Below the pieces are notes generated by a model. The model saw only the letters and a program-made list of their open reading frames with translations. It searched no databases and was not told where the DNA came from. 64,000 bases of DNA from Ophiura sarsii (taxonomy: Eukaryota; Echinodermata; Ophiuroidea; Amphilepidida; Ophiuridae), in NCBI GenBank assembly GCA_035610835.1, contig CM069445.1, positions 31,360,811-31,424,810 of the forward strand, read 5' to 3'. A program made the translations under genes and the position numbers. Shown here piece by piece: positions 58,589 to 64,000 of this stretch. How positions within the stretch are numbered: position 1 is the stretch's first letter; the number at the start of each line of letters is the position of its first letter.

Positions 58589-59392
58589 TTACTTCATCAA
58601 ATAAGACCCATCAACTTCATCATCCTCTTTCTTTGACATGTTATGCTCAATAGACAGACAGTTACTTCCCCGACTGAGAATCACCCACACACATTCGCTG
58701 CACTTACTGTCCTGCGGATATCCGCAATACGATACGAATCGAGGGAACGTGTTGGTTCCTGCCTTGAAAAAAATGCCTGATGTTATCATATAACAAAGCC
58801 AAATAATCTCGTAGTTGCTGAATATCGTCCTTCGACCTTCTTCATTTCCATCTTTATTCTTAATACCAACGACTGTGCTACCTTGCATACTTCCATCTGC
58901 CATTGTGGTGATAATACCAACAGCTGTGCCACCTTGCATACTTCCACCTGCCATTGTGGTGATAATACCAACAGCTGTGCCACCTTGCATACTTCCATCT
59001 GCCATTGTGGTGATAATACCAACAGCTGTGCCACCTTGCATACTTCCATCTGCCATTGTGGTGATAATACCAACAGCTGTGCCACCTTGCATACTTCCAC
59101 CTGCCATTGTGGTGATAATACCAACAGCTGTGCCACCTTGCATACTTCCATCTGCCATTGTGGTGATAATGCCAACAGTTGTGCCACCTTGCATACTTCC
59201 ACCTGCCATTGTGGTGATAATACCAACAGCTGTGCCACCTTGCATACTTCCATCTGCCATTGTGGTGATAATACCAACAGCTGTGCCACCTTGCATACTT
59301 CCATCTGCCATTGTAGTGATACAAAAGGTTGTTTCCTCTAACAGAGGGCTGTTTCTAATATTATTTAGTTTCCGTTGTTTCCCATCTATCAT
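58589..59392 (-). CDS. Open frame over the 51-bp minisatellite, doubtful gene
   Basis: A 267-codon minus-strand frame with nine 17-residue repeats (MADGSMQGGTAVGIITT, D/G variable). Non-repeated flanks are an N-terminal MIDGKQRKLNNIRNS and a C-terminal part with a hydrophobic IIWLCYMITSGIFF and four Cys. Because the unit is a multiple of three and free of stops, long frames are open on both strands here, so length is weak evidence. The non-repeat tail of about 75 codons is the only hint of real coding. Product not recognised. Confidence 0.3.
   Translation of the reverse strand: MIDGKQRKLNNIRNSPLLEETTFCITTMADGSMQGGTAVGIITTMADGSMQGGTAVGIITTMAGGSMQGGTTVGIITTMADGSMQGGTAVGIITTMAGGSMQGGTAVGIITTMADGSMQGGTAVGIITTMADGSMQGGTAVGIITTMAGGSMQGGTAVGIITTMADGSMQGSTVVGIKNKDGNEEGRRTIFSNYEIIWLCYMITSGIFFKAGTNTFPRFVSYCGYPQDSKCSECVWVILSRGSNCLSIEHNMSKKEDDEVDGSYLMK
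58864..59322. repeat. 51-bp minisatellite, nine copies
   Basis: The unit CAACAGCTGTGCCACCTTGC... is 51 bp with very few changes. On the minus strand the codon-3 variant (GAT or GGT) gives the order D D G D G D D G D, which is a four-unit block DDGD, one G unit, then DDGD again. That suggests block duplication. Confidence 0.95.
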
Positions 59393-59439
59393 ATCTAGGG
59401 AATATGATATTTTGATACCTTTAGGGCCACATTGCTAAA

Positions 59440-60420
59440 GTTGTAAGTCTACTTCCTTAGGAGAGTGACGTAAATCATCCAGGTGCAACCGTACGCGGCG
59501 CATGTATCTTCTGTTTTTTTACGCGTGAATGGAATCCTCAGTGCCTCGGGTAGGCGAGCATTGATAAAGTGCAATCATTGAATGATGCAGTAAAAACGTC
59601 ATTATCTCTTAGAAGTGAAACATATCATAGCAGTATTGTACCAGAAATTATCGTTATGTCATAAAAGTCACCCTTATTCTTGTTGGGCATTGATTTCCAA
59701 TGTTTACATATTGTCAACTTTTATTTGTTAAAGCGATCTAGACTTATTGAGATTTGTACTTCATTGCCAGATATAAATGGTGGTCCGAATCGATGGTGTA
59801 CCGATTAACTCGCTTTATAATCTATGCATCGATTCAAGTTCTCTTAACGTCACTACTATGGTATTCTGACGCAGTAGTTGTTGCGTTGGATACAGATGTG
59901 TAAAGACACTATGGTCGACAATAGCTGAAACTTTAATATCTATCTAAATTATTTGTAGCATCGCGATTTTGTTTGTAAGAGGATGGTGTTTGATTATTGA
60001 GGAATTAACCAAGAGGGTCTCGATATAATTTATTCACGTACATTTTAAAATAAGCATTAAACTACCCACCCCCCCCCCCCCCCCCCCCCGGGTTAAGACC
60101 TGCACGCCATGTATGATGGCCTATCGTCATGTGATCGTCCAAAATTGGCTCACATGACCAGGTTCTTTTTATAGCTTAGCTTAGTTATATCAAAACAGCC
60201 GGTACAGATTTCAAACAAATATGAGCCTTATGTTACAGTTACAGTTGCACCTGTATTTGAAGTACTACAACGGCCACTTGAATCGACTATGGTTGCAACT
60301 TAACTTGACAAATAGGCATTTCATACTTCTGTTTTAGGTGACAGTTTGTGGTGTACGCCACGATTTGTTACTTTTCTCCCTACCTGGAAATAGATAATGT
60401 GTCTCCTGCGTCTAAAGTTG
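59440..60420. other. No gene recognised; C22 run
   Basis: Holds a C22 run at about 60,069-60,090 and otherwise unremarkable sequence. Confidence 0.4.
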
Positions 60421-60637
60421 AATCAGTTCCAAATTGGCGAGACATTTTGCTGTTTTTATATCTCTCCGCGAGCAAAAGTAATCCAAGTGCACGCCCGCTG
60501 TATGGCTACACGCACGCGGTATTTGTCGCACGCATGATGCACAGTGCTTTAGATGCCTTCATGCGCGCCCGCGTCCTTCTGTATTCATTCACTGCCGTAT
60601 TGCGGCTCCGCCAATTTGGAACTGATCAGACTATAGA
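60421..60637. mobile_element. CTATAG-ended MITE, copy 3
   Basis: AATCAGTTCCAAATTGGCG at the left and CGCCAATTTGGAACTGATC then ACTATAG at the right are inverted. GC-rich interior shared with 21,630-21,844 and 47,381-47,562. The 153-codon plus-strand frame across it follows the repeat and is not a gene. Confidence 0.7.
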
Positions 60638-61217
60638 GTTCCTTGCGTCATTTGGCATCTTGGCGTGCGTACATCAGGCTGAAGTGGTATCTGGCTTTAC
60701 TCATTGGATGTTATCATGGGGATCATTTCACGCAGGAAATGTCCGTGAAAATTTTGGTAACTATTGCGTAGGGCATTATCATAGATATTGGTTTCGTTTA
60801 TCAAACTAGATAAAGACAATAATTATTTGATACATGTATAGGTCGCCTCGGTTATCCGGGTATTTTTGTCACTTGCCGTTGACAACAAAGGAAAACACAT
60901 CAGTTTGTTCACTCTACTCAACTATACACAAACTCGTTTCTAGTGATCGCGCAAGGCTGTGTAAAATGTATATATCGATATTATCCAACACTCACCTACT
61001 TATACAAAGTAAAACATAAGTAAATTATCATTATGAAAATGCAAGAGAACTGCATTAAATATAAATTACGCATCAAGCGCGCAACGGGAACTATGTTTTC
61101 CTTAAAGGCCCTCGACGACCTGTTTGATAAGCCTCTCATGTTCAAGAGAATCTATAAACAATAGACAGAATATAACTGAAAATGTGATCTTTGTGAGGCA
61201 TGCTGATGCTGCCTAAT

Positions 61218-61470
61218 ACTCTCTAAGCGGTAGGGGTACGTCTGCAGACGACATTCCAACATTTCATAAAATGTTTCAGAAATGTCAAAATTATCGAATT
61301 TCATTATAATTGGAATCACCATGAGAAATGCATTAAAGTAAGTACAAACATGCCTCGTATAATTTGGTTCAGTAATCCTTGAGATAGGCATTGAAAATTG
61401 CGAAAGGATTTTGGGATTTTGAAAAATCTGGTATGTATATGGTAAAACTAATAGCCACGTGGAATGTAGG
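61218..61470. mobile_element. TTAA MITE family, copy 3 (degraded ends)
   Basis: The interior matches the copies at 23,174 and 46,506 (GACATTCCAACATTTCA, AATTTCATTATAAT, GCCACGTGGAAT), but the flanking TTAA is lost. From 61,480 to 62,440 nothing is recognised except a purine patch at 61,556-61,592. Confidence 0.6.
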
Positions 61471-62469
61471 ACAAACCTCGTTTATTAGGAATACGGGATT
61501 TATTTAAAAAATAAATAAGCGAATACAATCTGTTCATCACATAGCTGTCGAGGTAGAAAAAAAAGAAAAAAAAAAGAAGAAAAAAAAGAAGATAAGAATG
61601 TGCTTTGCATTAAGAATAAAAATTGCATACATCAAGCAACCAATCGTATCAAATGTCATGTTCAAAGGGGCTATAGTCACGTTTCATAGATAATTTCTTT
61701 GTGGTAACGCAATCATAATGGTCCATGCTACCATATTTTATTTGTATTGTTCATACGCTAATGTTCGTGTATGACTCGACATTCATCAACCCTCATAATT
61801 ATAGCGTGGAGTATTTCGTTTTGATTGATTCGTTTACCACACTTCACTGACAAACAAACAGCCAAAAAGACATACAAATGAGAATATTTTGACAGAAAAA
61901 TATTGCATGCATTTGATTACCCACATATTAAGAAAAAATATAAATCGCTATCTACTCTTCAGTATACAAGCTAAATGATTGATATTCGCTGTTATTTCCA
62001 TGACTTGATGCTGAAAAATAACGTTTATAGAGAATATAATTGTCATATTCGGGTACCTGCTGGATGAGCAAATTAGTGAGACCCATGAGTTGTAAGTTAA
62101 TGAGTTGTCAATTGCTGGAAAACTTGAGTTCGGTGGAATATAATTATAAAACGCGGCGCCACAGGCGGTATGTGAAACTCGGCACCTGATAGGCGGTAGC
62201 ATACTTCCTTGCCGACTAAAAACGCGCAAAAATGGGCAAACTGTAATATACTAAGCATAACTATAGGTAAAGTAATAATTGAACGGACACAACTAAGCAG
62301 CGTATCGCGTACATTGCGTGAAGCGCGCACACCCATTCGCGTGATAATTTCGGGTGCGTTCGTCTTTGTATTGCGTTCGTGATGTTCGTTCAATTATTAA
62401 TTTACCTATAGGAAACCACATTGGGCCGTATTCTCGTACTAAACCGTCGCTTACTAAACTCGTGTTTAA

Positions 62470-63284
62470 GTTAAACGCAAGTCCATCTTTTAGAAACCCG
62501 ACCAAATGCATGTTTATGGATGTCACCTTTGCGATGGATCCACCGATACTTACCCCCCTCCGTTTGTATGATCAAAACCTTCATTGCACTGACATGGTGA
62601 AGATTCTGGGCATAAAAATTGCTAAAGATCTGAAATGGAACACCCACATTGGTGACATTACGAAACGTGCAAGTGGACGGCTTTTTATGTTTAACATCCT
62701 AAAACGGCATGGGCTAAGTGTTAAAGACCTGGTAACAATCTATGTTGGTTTTGTTCGCCCCCTTCTTGAGTATGCTCTACCAGTATGGCATCCTGGTCTG
62801 ACAGAAAATCTCCACTATGATTTGGAGCGTATTCAGAAGAGGGCGTGTAGAATCATCTTAGGTTTTAACTACATAGGCTATCAGGATGCCTTAATAACAT
62901 GTGCTATTCCGGAACTCAGGAATTGTAGAGACCAAATTTGTTTAAACTTTGCTGAATCCCTTTTAAAATCTAATGAATTCCGTGGTTGGTTACCAAAATC
63001 TAGCGATGAACAAGTGCATAATATGAATCTCCGTAGTGCTCACAAAATAACTGTTCCTAAAACACGTACCCTGCGTTACGCTCGAAGCTCAATTCCATAC
63101 ATGGTCAAACTCTTAAATCATACATTATAGTTCTGTTTCCAATCGGGGGTGGGTTGTTGTGTTATGCATGCTTAGTTATTTCTATGAATATATATTGTTT
63201 CTATTGTTCTATACATATTGTAAATATTGTTGTAATTCAGCATTTTGCTGTGATAATGATATGTTTATTAAACCTTGAATTGAA
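62470..63284 (+). pseudogene. 5'-truncated LINE, reverse transcriptase C-terminal part
   Basis: An open frame to 63,130 begins after motif C, near NPTKCMFMDVTFAMDPP. It has the thumb segment MVKILGIKIAKDLKWNTHI, then VRPLLEYALPVWHPGL and LERIQKRACRIILGF, the conserved post-RT region of CR1/Jockey-superclade LINEs. The catalytic YADD is missing. The 3' end has TTTATTAAACCTTGAATTGAA, likely the tail. The frame has no stops, so it is a recent partial insertion. Confidence 0.8.
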
Positions 63285-63496
63285 AGGACGTTTAACGGGT
63301 AATTTCATGCAGGTATGATATATAGTAGCCCAGATAAGAAAGTGTAGGAGTGCGTATAGTTCCGCGGTAGTGAGCCCTTGCGCAAACATGCACGTGACGC
63401 GTTACCACGGTATGATTACTCGGTAGTACGCGCAACGCACAATACGCGCAATTCTAGCGCCAGCGTGTTTTTACTGTTTTTGGAGCCAATTGTTAA

Positions 63497-63963
63497 GGGT
63501 GCACACCACTATTACAGTCCAACGCCCAGCTTCCGTCGATCGCGATCACGAATGTAGTTCCTAAATAACGGAAAGAATGGTTAATATTGACATGATATGT
63601 CATTCAAAATGATTGAATTTGGTCTTTATTTGTTCACTGAAGTGTACCTGAGATAATTCGAATGAAAAGAGTATACATCTACTGTTTTATTTGAAAATAT
63701 TGGCGGAGGGATACACATTGGTCACAACGGGCTACAAGGTCTAATTTCGTGTTAAAAAATACTACTCCGTATAAAGGGGGAAATATAGAAAAATGTAAAC
63801 GGTCACCCCCATCTGAGTTTTTGACCCAGGTAAGATCTATGTGTGTTAATAAATATTCCAAGATTTCATTAAATGAGTCGCAAGGTAACTCAAGATATTG
63901 CCGTTTTCCCGAGGCATCTTTCCCATAGAAACACACGTTAGCGCGTAATAGTGGTATGCACCC
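63497..63963. mobile_element. TTAA-flanked element with 19-bp ends
   Basis: The ends GGGTGCACACCACTATTAC and GTAATAGTGGTATGCACCC are inverted with one mismatch. TTAA lies on both sides (63,493-63,496; 63,964-63,967). A minus-strand frame of 85 codons (63,679-63,936, starting MCFYGKDASGKRQYLELPCD) fills much of it. It is not recognised and might be captured or chance coding. Confidence 0.8.
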
Positions 63964-64000
63964 TTAAAGGGCGCACAGATATAGTCTTTAAAACCAGGCG

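Noticed and set aside
58786..59438. Alternative long frames across the 51-bp repeat on both strands
   Set aside because: A stop-free unit that is a multiple of three opens several frames; at most one could be real, and none is proven.
60348..60809. 153-codon plus-strand frame as a gene
   Set aside because: It mostly covers a CTATAG-ended MITE also found at 21,630 and 47,381, and the frame is not kept in those copies.

Overview
This is nuclear DNA from an animal, most likely a marine invertebrate and probably a deuterostome (hemichordate, echinoderm or cephalochordate grade). The reasons are GT-AG introns, one secreted lectin-type gene, several non-LTR retrotransposon lineages, a Penelope-like element, a tRNA-headed SINE and many short inverted-repeat elements. 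Species cannot be fixed from the sequence alone. The DNA is AT-rich, gene-poor and transposon-dense. Most open frames elsewhere are chance readings of repeats.

Layout. 1-18.7 kb: a non-coding field of long, diverged direct repeats (copy 1 about 0.06-4.7 kb, copy 2 about 12.7-18.6 kb, partial copies between), with arrays of a short palindrome, a 110-bp cruciform and inserted DNA elements. One insertion is proved by its empty counterpart in copy 1. 18.8-27.2 kb: MITEs, pentamer satellites, an L1-like relic, a mariner-like element and a purine tract. 27.7-41.1 kb, minus strand: the only convincing host gene, seven exons coding for a signal peptide, a C-type lectin domain, a Thr/Pro linker and an F5/8 type C (discoidin) domain, with a TATA box in front. 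All phases agree at the six exon junctions. Its introns carry LINE fragments, a duplicated SINE, a Harbinger-like MITE, foldbacks and one copy of a 7-bp-TSD element. 41.3-52 kb: LINE tails, a 5'-truncated LINE (44.6-46.4 kb), MITEs and a broken Penelope-like element. 53.0-57.0 kb: a three-level nest, with one hAT-like MITE containing a second hAT-like element that contains a CR1/L2-type LINE with an intact 1015-residue endonuclease/reverse transcriptase. 58.6-59.4 kb: nine copies of a 51-bp minisatellite. 60-64 kb: more MITEs, a truncated LINE and a TTAA-flanked element.

The parts do not form an operon-like system. The biology is one probable secreted recognition protein in a landscape built by successive transposition. 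The least explained items are the repeat field with its two palindrome arrays, the ATTGAAT-flanked element pair and the 1.85-kb palindromic-end element. No intact transposase was found for any of the DNA elements.
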